Positions 53,580 through 63,632 of a DNA stretch of 64,000 nucleotides are shown one piece after another (within the stretch, counting starts at the first letter, position 1; every line of letters starts with the position of its first letter). Source of the stretch: Heliopora coerulea (taxonomy: Eukaryota > Cnidaria > Anthozoa > Scleralcyonacea > Helioporidae); contig JASJOG010000027.1 in the NCBI GenBank assembly GCA_030142905.1, positions 1,426,001-1,490,000 on the forward strand, given 5' to 3'. The notes under the pieces are model-generated. The model searched no databases. It worked only from the letters and a program-made list of their open reading frames with translations, and had not been told where the DNA came from. Made by a program: the position numbers and the translations under genes.

Positions 53580-54530
53580 GGCTTGTAGTTAAGCACTCTA
53601 GATCTATAATACTGGATGATGGCTTTTCTAAATCAACATAAAGAGTTCAACGTTTTAATATTGCTTGGCAGCTTGTTCCAAAGTTTGACAGTTCTGGGGA
53701 GGTACGAGTACTTGAAGTAGTTTTGCTTGTGGGTCCAGATATCACGATAGTGGTTTGAGTCAGAGTTACGTGTATTGTACTGCGAGTTTGCAGGAACGAA
53801 AAACTTGCTGAAATCAATGTCCAGAAAACCAACTCTGTACTTGCAAAGAAGCAGTAGGTCAGATATTTCACGTCTGAATTCAAACCGTAGTAAATTCAGT
53901 GTGGATAGTCTTTCAGAATACGAGATGTCTTTCGGAGGGTGGTCAAGTGTGAATTTGGTAGCTCTTCGCTGTACGTTCTCAATGCACCGCTAATGTTTAG
54001 CTGTATGCGGGGACCAAACATTGAAAGCGTATTCCAAGCAAGGACGGACTAAAGATAAATAAAAGAGTTTTCTGGTATTGGTATCGGTAATGTTTCTACC
54101 ACATATGCGCTTTATCAAGCCCAGTTTTTGGTTAGCTTTAGATGAGATTTCCTCAATGTGGCGAAACCACCGAATAACGTTTGAGACAGTTATTCCCAGG
54201 TCTTTAATCTAAGGCAAGCATTCTAGATGTTGGCCATCGAGCTGGTAAGAGTACGTATCACTACGTCGAGTGGTTTTCGTTGAAATACGTAGGGTTTTGC
54301 ATTTAGAAGGGTTGAAGGTCATATCCCAGTCACAGCTTTAAAGACGTAGAGTTTGGTGATGAGGGGTCGATGGGGAACACGGTCAAATGCCTTAGTTAGA
54401 TCAAGATAGATAGAGTCCAGTTCCTTTCCACTTGCCAATGTGCCCAGCATTTCATGATATAGTTGTGATATAACTGTCATGGCGTGACTTGAAAGAGACC
54501 AGCCATGAAATTTGGCCCCACCCCGTCAAT
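53580..54530 (-). mobile_element. LINE ORF2 fragment, duplicated copy B
   Basis: The counterpart of 43780-45010, lacking about 289 bases that correspond to 44552-44840, which removes the reverse transcriptase VPLGS and FADD blocks. The deletion joins GTAG to AGTTTGG. Confidence 0.8.
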
Positions 54531-54625
54531 ACGACCAGATACTTATGGCCCGTTGGTGGCCGTATATTAACGGGGTTCCACTATACTTTGAAGATTATCG
54601 GATAACGTTGTACTGCTTCCTATGA

Positions 54626-54629
54626 CTAA
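54626..54629. other. empty piggyBac target site (paralogous)
   Basis: A single CTAA lies here between sequences that flank the piggyBac insertion at 45121-46359 in the other repeat unit. Confidence 0.85.
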
Positions 54630-54909
54630 CAAAATTTATCCGAATTCGAATGACTTCACTCGGACAGATTATTTGGAAGAAGAAAATTTCAGCTTTTAGA
54701 ACGCGTAATTTTAGACGGAATGGCACTTAAACGCTGACAGAGTTATACCGATTGGAATTTTAAACAGAACCTATTCACTAAGTGTTATTGTTTGTTCCTG
54801 TTGTTTCTTGCTAGCAGTATCTAGCTGTAATTTCTAAGGCAAATAAATCCTCTTCATAATTCGTCGAAACAATATCAATATAAACCGTTCGGAAGTCGGA
54901 ACCAAACAG

Positions 54910-54915
54910 CACTTA
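54910..54915. other. empty Penelope-like target site (paralogous)
   Basis: A single CACTTA lies here between sequences that flank the insertion at 46652-48924 in the other unit. Confidence 0.85.
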
Positions 54916-56164
54916 CCCTTTGAATGCTAACCAGCTCTATCTAACGACCTATTTAAATTGTTAAAGGCGTAAATATATGTCTTCGGTTGCCGACCGACAG
55001 TTGAAATGACATATATAAACTTCTTTCCCACTCAAAGAGTTAAAAATATTGACTAATCCAAACTAAACTGTAAACAAAGTGAAATACGTGACCTACTTGG
55101 AGCAACGAGAACGGTATGACGTTGGAGCAGGTCGCGTGATCGCGTAACTTTAAAAACGGGCTTCCCAAACCCTTAGCAAACAGATATTCACTGGATCGTT
55201 GTTGTAGATACACAAGCGACGAAACTTATCCCTAGAAACTAATCTCGGTACTGGTCTAGGTCTTGCCATTGGGACAAGAAAACCTCGCGATAAAGTCACA
55301 GGTAAGATGCTACACCGTTGTAATATTTAAGTCGAGATTAACAAATTTTACAAGAAACGCAACAGTTCAACTGATATTGGCTAGAGAAATATCTAGCGCG
55401 CGATCAGAACCCAGATAACGAGAAACTGGTTCATCTGCAAGCATTTAAGTTTAAAATATCCAGTCAAGTTGATAGTTTTAATGACCATGCAATGTTTAAA
55501 TTTGTCGAAGAAACTTAACTACGGTTACGGTTATTGAATATTCGTTCGCTTTCAGACTCCAACTGCGGTTTACTAGAAAAAAGTGTTTAAGAACTATTTC
55601 AAACCCTCCTATTGACCGTTTGGCCAGTCGAGGAAATTCGTTAAACCAACTACGAGAAAACCTAAAATAAAAAATAAATCGTAAACTATATAAGGATACA
55701 TTATGATGCAGTGTTTGGCTGATCAACGAGAGTCGTTAACTGGCTGCTCAAATGAAACAGACCAACAAATTATATTCGCGCTTGTGTTCATGTGTACATG
55801 ACATGTTAAATTCGATATTGCTTTTCGACTGTTCGTTGTCGCTTTCACTATACTCTTCCACATAACAATTAGTAGTTTGGCTACCGGTGACACACGATAT
55901 AGCTAAGAGGTTTTATGACAAAGTTCTATTCTCGTTCGAACGAAAGAAATTATTCATTTCTTGTTAATTGTCGCCAGTCGTTCGAATGAAGTTACATAGA
56001 TTTAAATGTCGCCGATGCTTTAACAATTTTTGGAAAATCGATAACGACGCGAATGTACGGCAACCGAGAAACAGGTTAAATAATGGACCATTCACAATTT
56101 CACACCTGACAATCGTCGAACACGATTCTTCATTTTGACGACACCTTGGCATGTGTAATAATCT
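54916..56164. other. intergenic part of the second receptor unit
   Basis: Matches 48931-50155 with small insertions near 55100-55170. No gene seen. Confidence 0.7.
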
Positions 56165-56353
56165 TGTAATATTTTAGATGTAACTCCGGGTAATTTCTGA
56201 ATATTTAATGATTCAACTCGATAAGACTCAACCTTGCGGTCTACACTCAGAACTCTACTTCGCGCCTTGTTCAACAGTCAACGGTAAACAAGGTGAAATT
56301 CCACTATACGTGATCGCATGATTGTCCACGTGCTTTTAAATATATACAACACA
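56165..56353 (-). mobile_element. BEL/Pao 3' LTR
   Basis: On the minus strand a polypurine tract (AAGGGGGGAG, 56354-56363) is followed by a segment starting TGTGTTG and ending in ACA at 56165. The TG...CA ends and tract placement fit a 3' LTR of about 189 bases. The outer flank AATCT could be one target copy. The 5' LTR is missing, so no pair can be compared. Confidence 0.65.
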
Positions 56354-56399
56354 CTCCCCCCTTGATGGACGGAGGTCTATCAACCTTAAATGTAAATTC

Positions 56400-56944
56400 T
56401 TAGAAGTTCTCTACTTTAGCATGTTCGACAAATTTAATTGGAAAATCAGATTGGTTGGGTTGGTTCGACTTCAATGGTCGTCTTGTCACTGCAAGATTTC
56501 CTGCTTTGTTGTGATAGCGAATCTTAGCTGCGTGTACCTTTCCGTCATTTCCTGTACTCGGTTCTCTACTAATTGCTTGTATTCTTTGTTTACGTTTTTG
56601 CTCCAATAAAGGGCAACAGTGGAATCAGACCAGTACATTCCGGCATCAATTTTAATGATTTCTTCCAAAGCTTTCTTTATGTTCTCAGTAAGTCGAGCTG
56701 CAACCAGACATGACAATAGTTCTAACCGGGGTATGGTCTGCTTGTTCTTGGGTGCCACTCGGGTCTTCGAGGCAACTAAGTTACATTGAACACTGGTGTC
56801 GTATTCATGACGTAAGTAAACACAGGCTCCGTATGACGTTTCACAGGCATCTGCAAATGCGTGTAGCTGTATGGATTTAATTCTCTGTTTTGGGGAAGGG
56901 AGGAAGTAGCACCGGTCAATCCAGATCACTCCGGCTTCTCTCAC
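56400..56944 (-). pseudogene. BEL/Pao RNase H/A17-type region
   Basis: The frame has LHAFADACETSYGACVYLR, KTIPRLELLSC-like QTIPRLELLSCLVAARL and YWSDSTVALYWS, typical of the region after the Pao reverse transcriptase. It is separated from it by a stop near 56945 and ends without integrase. Confidence 0.8.
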
Positions 56945-56947
56945 GCT

Positions 56948-58006
56948 TTATAAGATCGATTTCCACCTGGCGCAGAGGTTTGCACTCAGCTCATCATCCC
57001 ACGCTACTTTATTGTTACAAAGTTCTTGGAAGAGGAGCTTCAATTGGAGAATTACAGGCGAGATCAGGCCCAACGGGTCGTAGAACTTTGCAGCTGAACT
57101 TAACACCATTCTTTTAGTAGTCACGTTTTGATCAACCTCGGCTATCGGCTTGTAGAGTTCTATCCCAATCTTGTCGTTGTCAATATTCCAGGCTTGACCA
57201 AGTATTCGTGGGCAGGAGTCAAACTTATAACCAAGGGTGGTTTGTGAGTAGCCTTGATCTTCTTCCACAGTCGGCAATTGTGTCTGTGGCGATTCAACGA
57301 ACTCTGGGTCGGTCAAAAGCTGCTTCATTAGGTCTTTGGAATTGCTCAGCCATTTTCGCATGTTGAAACCTCCTGAAGCCAATCGGTGTTTGATCTTTCT
57401 CGATAATTCTACGGCAGTTGTTACATTTTCGGATCCTGATGCAAAGTCATCTACATAGAGGGATCTCAACAACTCTTGAACGAATTCGGGATCTTCAGTA
57501 AGATAACGGTTTGCGTGATAACGAAGGGTAGCATTAAGGATAAACGGGCTTGAGGTGACACCAAAGACGACTCGTGTAAATCTCAGCGGCAAAGTTTCTG
57601 GTGTCTTGCTGAATGGGTCATCAACCCATAGAAATCGAAGAAAATCTCGATGCTCCGGGACGACTGAGATATTCAGGAATGCCTTTTCTATGTCGGCTGT
57701 GATTGCAACTTGATGTGCACGGAAACGAACTAAAATGTCAAAAATCAGGGGGGTAAGAGCTTGACCGGCATATAAACAATCGTTCAAGCTCGGTTCTTCA
57801 CTTCGAGCTGATGCATCGTACACCACTCTTACTTTAGTAGTGTCTTTGTCTATTCGAACAACTTCTCTGTGAGGCAAGTAGTGCACATTTCCAACTTTCA
57901 CTTCCGTCTCAGGAGGGATTCGCTCGATGATTCCGTTGTCGAGTTGATAACGAATGATCCTGTCATATTCTCTGAGCAGGGTTGGCTGTTTCTGAAGGCG
58001 ACGCAA
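56948..58006 (-). pseudogene. BEL/Pao reverse transcriptase
   Basis: About 352 residues carry VRVVYDASARS, ITADIEKAFLNI, FGVTSSPFILN and the YVDD active site (LLRSLYVDDFASG), then FNMRKWLSNS. The N-terminal edge is broken by the SINE insertion, after which a frameshift occurs near 58006. Confidence 0.85.
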
Positions 58007-58035
58007 TGGTTGGTTCTGCGTGGTTGTCTGGAATC

Positions 58036-58328
58036 ACTGGGTGATGTGCTGGTGGAACAGTGGTAGTGCACGTGTGTCTCACCACTGTGACCAGGGTTCG
58101 ATTCCGGCCGCGTGCAGTAATCTGATTAAAAGTTACCTTGGTCACATGTGAGAAGAGTGTTGCCCAGTTTGACTCTACTAAGCATCGCAGGTTTTCTCCG
58201 GGTACTCCGGTTTCCTCCTGTCATAACACTGGACCCATGAGGGTAGGCCCTTACTGGACCTCTAGGGAGACCAGCTTAGATAGCTGATAGGGTTATCCAG
58301 TATAAATAAAGACACTTTACCTTTACCT
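58036..58328 (+). repeat. tRNA-derived SINE, family 1, inserted in BEL/Pao
   Basis: The tRNA-like head GTGCTGGTGGAACAGTGGTAG, B-box GGGTTCGATTCCGGCC, body TTTTCTCCGGGTACTCCGG and a TTTACC-repeat tail are all visible. The head and body match the copy at 1-180. The insertion splits the reverse transcriptase N terminus. The exact left boundary is uncertain, and no clear target duplication is seen. Confidence 0.8.
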
Positions 58329-59896
58329 TTATGTTTCTTGAATGGCAGGTGGGCTTCATATCTTTCGCCATTGAATTGGATCTCTTCAACAAAGTCATCG
58401 TAAACGGACTTCTCTTCATCACGAATACCTAATGTCTCTAGGTCCCAAAATGTCTTAAGTTGTTCTCTCACATCTGGATCAGGTTCTCGTTGAATAGGAG
58501 TGGCATCAACCCGTAGAACGTGAGTGGCATTTAGGTTAGTTATGCAGTTCGGTTTATCATGGCAGTCGTTATTCACAGGTCCGGATAACATCCATCCTAG
58601 CTTTGTCAGGAGAGCCACTGGACCAGGCTGTGCTCCCCGTCTGGAGACATTTGTGACAAAGTTCCAATAATAATCTGCGCCTATAAGGACATCTACTTCA
58701 GCATCTTGGGATGAAACAACTTCTTCAGCCAATGTTAAACCTTCTAAATATGGATATTTCTCAATTGCGATATCGATCGCTTGATTGCTAATAGGACTGC
58801 AAATCGTAGGTACACTATAGGCATTAATATAAAGTTTCAGACCATCCAGAGCTGTAATTGAGATCTGGACCATATCACACGACATTAATCTAGGAGATTC
58901 ATTTGCGAATGTTTTCACCAAAAGATTGTCTGAAGTAACTGCTGGCAGTTTCAAGGCATCTTGGAGTCGTTTGGAAATATAAGATCTTTGGCTGCATGAG
59001 TCGAAAACAATACGTGCTTGCACTTTCTTTCCAGGATCGCCAGGTTTACCAACAATTGCTCTCGCTGTCTGCAATAACACGGAAGTGCTGCTATTGATAC
59101 ACAACGTTGCAGATGCTCCATTTCTTGAGGACTCAGAAGTTTTCTTTTCATCGCCTTGGCCAACTGGTTTTTGGTCCTCTTTCTTTTCGACTCCTTCACA
59201 AAGGGCGACATGATGGCGATATCCACATTTTGGGCACTTTGACTTGGTCGGGCAATTATTGGCGATGTGTCCTGATCTTAAGCATCCGAAACACTTCCCC
59301 TTTTTCCGTAGTACCAATCGGCGAGCTGCTGTATCAGTAATGATGTTGCACTTGGCTGACAAATGGTGTTGGTCACAGAATGAGCATACTTGCACGGATA
59401 TGTTTTTATTCCCTGAGATTAGAGATGACAAAGTAATGGGAGGATCTCCCCTCTTCTTACCACCGTCCCTTTTGCAACTGGTAGAGGAAGAAGCACTCAT
59501 CAAGGTGCATCGCTCTCTTGCTTCCAACTCAGCTTTAAACTTTTTAAGTAGTTTGTCCATTTCCCAGTTATCTTTACCGACTTTACGACTAATTAATAAC
59601 CTCATCTCTTCCGGGATCTTCGCGAGGACTAACGGAACCAAGAGTGTCCCATATGTTTCGGAAGAAACCTTTAAATTCTGGAGGTTTCTAATGCGAATGT
59701 CGATGGTATCGTACAGACGGCGAATTTTTCCAATATCGAGAATGTCTGAGACTACGCCCAGTTTTAGTAGGGCGTCCATATTACTTGAAATAATCATCTG
59801 AGGGTTCGCAAACCTATCTTCTAAAACTTGGACAGCTGCTTCGTAGTTTTCGTCCGTTAGTGAAAATCCTGCAATTGCTTTTGCTGCATGATTCAA
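58322..59896 (-). pseudogene. BEL/Pao gag and protease
   Basis: The frame begins within a DUF1759-like gag (ALLKLGVVSDI...AKIPEEMRLLI). Zinc-knuckle motifs follow (CFGCLRSGHIANNC and CPKCGYRHHVALC), then a DUF1758-type aspartic protease with VFDSCSQRSYISKRL and LIGADYYWNF, and the start of polymerase (LPFKKHK). The start of gag is missing. No stop interrupts it, so truncation rather than decay disabled it. Confidence 0.85.
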
Positions 59897-60315
59897 AGAA
59901 ATTGGAAATTTGTTCGAACAAAAGTGGGCTCAGGTGCTTAAATGTGCAAAGCGGGTTTAAGTCTCTCTTTCTGGAAATTATGGTGACTTCGGAGAAATGG
60001 TTCAAAAGGTCCAAGATTGTTGGATCTGATAGGTGATATTGCATTTCCTAGGGACTACCAGGGTCCTTAAACTAGGACCGTTTCTTAACCCAGAACTCAT
60101 AACAAGCAGGAAATGCCGCTTCAGTGACTCAAGATTTTCTAAATTTTCCGGGTGAGCATATTTCCAGAGCTGGAAGGAGTTAGCCCTCCTTAATTAAACT
60201 ATCTTCCACCGTCTAAGGAACATTCCTGTTATTCAAAAGTTTTGAAATCTAAATAAAAAGATTCTAATTGTGCTGTCAATGTTCCTTTCCAGCCTGCATG
60301 GAAGGTAAAGTAGCT
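59884..60315. other. leader region of the third receptor copy
   Basis: Nearly identical to 50214-50650 upstream of receptor 2, including the ctttccag acceptor. Confidence 0.75.
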
Positions 60316-60489
60316 ATGACCGCTCCGACGAACACTACCATCTTTTTGGTTACTGCATTCAGTTCATTACCAGTTGGTAACCCTGACCAACCTCTTAACG
60401 CCGTCGCCATCACGGCCACCCTTGCTTGCGTAATGGTGTTCACTCTCTTCGGCAATTTCCTGGTGCACTGCGCAATAACTGTTTCATAA
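60316..60489 (+). pseudogene. receptor 3 fragment (chimeric, truncated GPCR)
   Basis: The N terminus and TM1 match receptor 2 (PTNTTIFLVTAF to FGNFLV). The frame then enters unrelated leader sequence equivalent to about 40275 and stops after HCAITVS. Only one membrane segment remains. The join at about 60466 fuses the start of one receptor gene to the upstream region of another. Confidence 0.85.
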
Positions 60490-60779
60490 CCACTATTCCG
60501 CTTGAATTTTCGAGCAAGTGTTTAAAAGTCTGATACTGAGGTTCTTGAAGCGGACTTGTAGTCTTTTGCCTCTTCGTGCTAGGTTTTTGCAATTGGTTTT
60601 TGCTGGTCACGTAGGGCTTGTTACCAGTCCCGCCGCCCAAAACGGTTTCCTAATGAACTTCAAATTTCCGAAAGCTTCGTTGACGGCCAGCCTTTCCCCA
60701 CAAAAAAGTTAGTCCAGCGTCATGGAAACTGTTATCTCAACCAAGAAATCCAACCACGTGGGCTCTAAATTTTTGTTCT
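60490..60779. other. leader region shared with receptor 1
   Basis: Matches about 40285-40806 upstream of receptor 1, with a stretch near 40450-40665 missing. It ends at the LINE insertion. Confidence 0.75.
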
Positions 60780-62081
60780 TAAAGTGCAGCTTGTTGAATT
60801 CCTAACTGAAAACAACATTTTATCTGTTCAACAATCAGGGTTTCGTAAAAAGCATTCTACAGAAACTGCTGCTATTCGTGTTGTTGACCATATATTAGAG
60901 CACATGGACAAGCGACAAGCTACAGGTGCAGTGTTTGTGGATCTAAAACAGGCTTTTGATCTAGTCGACCACGAATGCTTACTCTACAAGCTAGAACATT
61001 ACGGAATTAGAAACCAGTCTCTTGCCTGGTTTCGTAATTACCTCACCAATCGGACACAAAGAGTAAGCTATGGTAATGAACTGTCACCCAGTTGTGTATT
61101 GAGTTATAGAGTTCCCCAAGGATCCGTGCTTGGACCGTTACTTTTTGTTTTACACATTAACGATCTACCTAAATTATTATCAAGCTGTTCAATCATCATG
61201 TATGCTGATGACACGGTAATATACTATAGCAGTTCTGATTTCAACGAAATAATGATTAATCTTCAACGTGATTTAGATCGTGTAGTGCAATGGATGGAAA
61301 ATAGCAGGCTTGTTCTAAACCACAGTAAAACTAAAGTTATGCTTTTTGGAACAAAACAAAAAATCGGTCATGTGGCCGATTTTAGTATTAATATTCAAGG
61401 TAACCTGATTGAACGAGTGACAGAGTTCACCTATTTGGGCGTATTACTGGATGAACAATTAACATGGAAAGAACATACTGAACTGGTCTGTGATAAAGTG
61501 AGCAAGCGACTAGGTTTACTATCTCGTATACGCTCCTGTTTGACACAGGAAGCATCAAAATGTGTCTATAACACGATAGTTCAACCTATTTTTGACTACG
61601 CTGTTGTATACTCCAAAAAATCCACAAGTGCATCTTAGTTTTTAAGTGTCTAAATAATTTAGTTCCAGAATACTTAAGTGAATATTTCACAAGGAACTAT
61701 AACATTCACTCGTACAACACAAGAAGGAAAAATGATTTACATCTACCTAAACCAAATCTTAGTCTTGGTAGAAAGACTTTTAGATATTCAGGATCACTGC
61801 TATATGATGCTCTTCCAGACAGAATTAAAAATGCAGTGTCGTTATTTCATTTTAAGAACCTTATCCAAAAACACAGTTTTTAACGACATTTTATCTTATG
61901 TAGAAATATAAAAATAGATTGTAATAGTTTTATGTATTATGCTTTAGGGAACTAATAGATTAAGAGTTTTAAATTTGTAATTAGAAAAATTTGTTGCAGG
62001 GCCCCTATGGATACCAGCAGCTGTGCTGAATGGGTTACCTTGCTAAAATAAAGTTATCATATCATATCATATCATATCATA
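60780..62081 (+). mobile_element. truncated LINE inserted in the receptor 4 leader
   Basis: The insert contains ORF2 reverse transcriptase from SVQQSGFRKKHS through FVDLKQAFDLVDHE, VPQGSVLGPLLF and MYADDTVIYY to KTKVMLFGT. It then has an internal deletion and a shifted C-terminal part (SLLYDALPDRIKNAVSLFHF), ending in TATCA repeats. The uninterrupted sequence GTTCTCTCTG is at 40807-40816. A duplication of only TCT is visible. Confidence 0.85.
60784..61638 (+). pseudogene. LINE ORF2 reverse transcriptase, 5'-truncated
   Basis: This 284-residue frame covers the fingers, palm (YADD) and thumb. Endonuclease and upstream parts are absent. After YAVVYSKK the frame is lost at an internal deletion. 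The remaining C terminus is in another frame up to about 61880. Confidence 0.85.
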
Positions 62082-62123
62082 TCTCTCTGTTCCTTTCCAG
62101 ACTGGCTAGAAAGTGAAGTAGCT

Positions 62124-63185
62124 ATGACCGCTGCAGCAAACAAAACTGTTGTTTCCGAGACTTCATTTAACTTATCAGCAGAAGGCAACACTGGCCAACC
62201 TCTTAACGTCGTCGCCATCACTTCCATCCTTGCTTGCGTAATGGCGTTCACGCTCTTCGGCAATTTCCTGGTGCTTATGGCGTTCTACGTTCAGCCACAG
62301 CTCCGCAAGGTCATCTACTATCCGATAATCAGTCTAGCTTTGGCGGATCTTTTGTGCGCAGTGACGGCCATGCCGCTTTACATTGTAAAGAAGAACATCT
62401 CGGAGGACACCAACGAACGGTTAGTCTGCGATTTGTACCGCTTTATGTACTTCTTCTTGGAGTATACTTCGATCATGAGCTTAATGGTCATCAGTATTGA
62501 GCGTTTCCTTGTCATCCACAGTCCTTTGAAGTATAGGCAGTTTATTTCGGCTCGAGTGATGATCGTAGGATTAATGGCGTGTTGGTTTGAAGCCTCCCTA
62601 GTTTCATCAGTTCCTTTTTATTGGAGAAGTGACCGAAAGGAGAACTGCACTAACTCTCCGACGAGAGGATGGAGTTTGATGGTAATCATTGTGAACGTGT
62701 CTGTCCCATTTCTGGTCATTCTGTTTTGCCATGGTTACATCTACTACAAGTCGCTAAGAATGTTTGGAAGCCACGGAAGCACCAGGGGGAAAGGTTGCCA
62801 CGTTGCCAAGCACGTTAGCCAGGTAGAGAACTGGAAAATGGAGCGAAAAGCGACCATCTCTTTTACTGTTGTGATTGGTGTATTTGTGATATGCTGGGGA
62901 CCCTCTACGCTGTACTACCTTCTACGAAACGTCTGCTCAGAGTGTTTCAGTGAAAGTTTCAAAACTTGGAAAGATACAGTCAGTGCGACAGTAAAAATCC
63001 TGACCTTTACCAACTCCTTTGTGAATCCGATCATCTATTTCTGGTTTAACGCGGATTTCCGACGGGCTTTTTTAAGGGTGTTGAGGCGTCAATGGGGGAG
63101 CAAGACCACTATATTCACCAGGTCATTCTCGGATACTGCAAATTCTTTCAACTCGGTAGCAGGGAAAGTGATAACCCAGGTGTGA
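62124..63185 (+). CDS. orphan class A GPCR, receptor 4
   Basis: This is a 353-residue receptor. Its N terminus matches receptor 1 (NKTVV, NLS). TM1 to TM5 is almost identical to receptors 1 and 2, but from the third intracellular loop onward it diverges, with a loop of GSHGSTRGKGCHVAKH in place of RNHKNVRQRPNHVS and a different C-terminal tail. ERF, CWGP, NPIIY and terminal ITQV are kept. A ctttccag acceptor at about 62100 precedes the coding exon, and a LINE ends only about 20 bases before it. Ligand and coupling cannot be told from sequence. Confidence 0.9.
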   Translation: MTAAANKTVVSETSFNLSAEGNTGQPLNVVAITSILACVMAFTLFGNFLVLMAFYVQPQLRKVIYYPIISLALADLLCAVTAMPLYIVKKNISEDTNERLVCDLYRFMYFFLEYTSIMSLMVISIERFLVIHSPLKYRQFISARVMIVGLMACWFEASLVSSVPFYWRSDRKENCTNSPTRGWSLMVIIVNVSVPFLVILFCHGYIYYKSLRMFGSHGSTRGKGCHVAKHVSQVENWKMERKATISFTVVIGVFVICWGPSTLYYLLRNVCSECFSESFKTWKDTVSATVKILTFTNSFVNPIIYFWFNADFRRAFLRVLRRQWGSKTTIFTRSFSDTANSFNSVAGKVITQV

Positions 63186-63265
63186 GAGTGAAATTCAAAA
63201 GACAAATTACCGTTAAGTTCCGAGAGTAACAACCTCGAAAGGAGTGATCCCCAACAATAACGACA

Positions 63266-63632
63266 AAGCCCTGGCCAAACGAATGAAATACCATTCAACA
63301 TTGTTGAATTCAACTTTGTTGGATGGTGTTGGACTACGTGGCCAAACGAATGCAACATATTGTGCCGTGCGGATTCGAATAGTGGAGATAGGGATCTAGG
63401 ACGAATAATGATCTCGAATTTTAGGCAAGACTACCCGTTACCCTTGCCTGAGGGACGACTTGCAACGCGTGCGCGTGTGCAAAAATGTTCAACGAATTTG
63501 CATCAAATGTTTGATGGAAATTAAACTTCGTTCAACATGATACAACATGGTGGCCAAACTAGTTCAACATGTTGCATTCAAGAATGTTGAACGATGTTGA
63601 ATTGCGATGTTGCATTCGCTTGGCCTGGGCTT
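63266..63632. mobile_element. MITE with AAGCCCTGGCCAA ends
   Basis: The left end AAGCCCTGGCCAAACGAATG and the right end inverse of AAGCCCAGGCCAAGCGAATG enclose about 367 bases. GGCCAAACGAATGCAACAT-like and CAACATGTTGCAT words recur internally. The target duplication is unclear. Confidence 0.75.

Larger units (their letters stand above)
56354..59896 (-). mobile_element. BEL/Pao retrotransposon, truncated
   Basis: The order on the minus strand is gag-like, zinc knuckle, protease, reverse transcriptase, then the RNase H/A17-type region. The 5' end (LTR and start of gag) is cut at about 59890, where receptor-unit DNA resumes at TTCAAAGAAATTGG. Integrase is missing between the A17-type region and the polypurine tract. 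A SINE interrupts the start of reverse transcriptase. Confidence 0.85.

Noticed and set aside
59244..59801. 185-codon plus-strand frame
   Set aside because: Antisense shadow of BEL/Pao gag.
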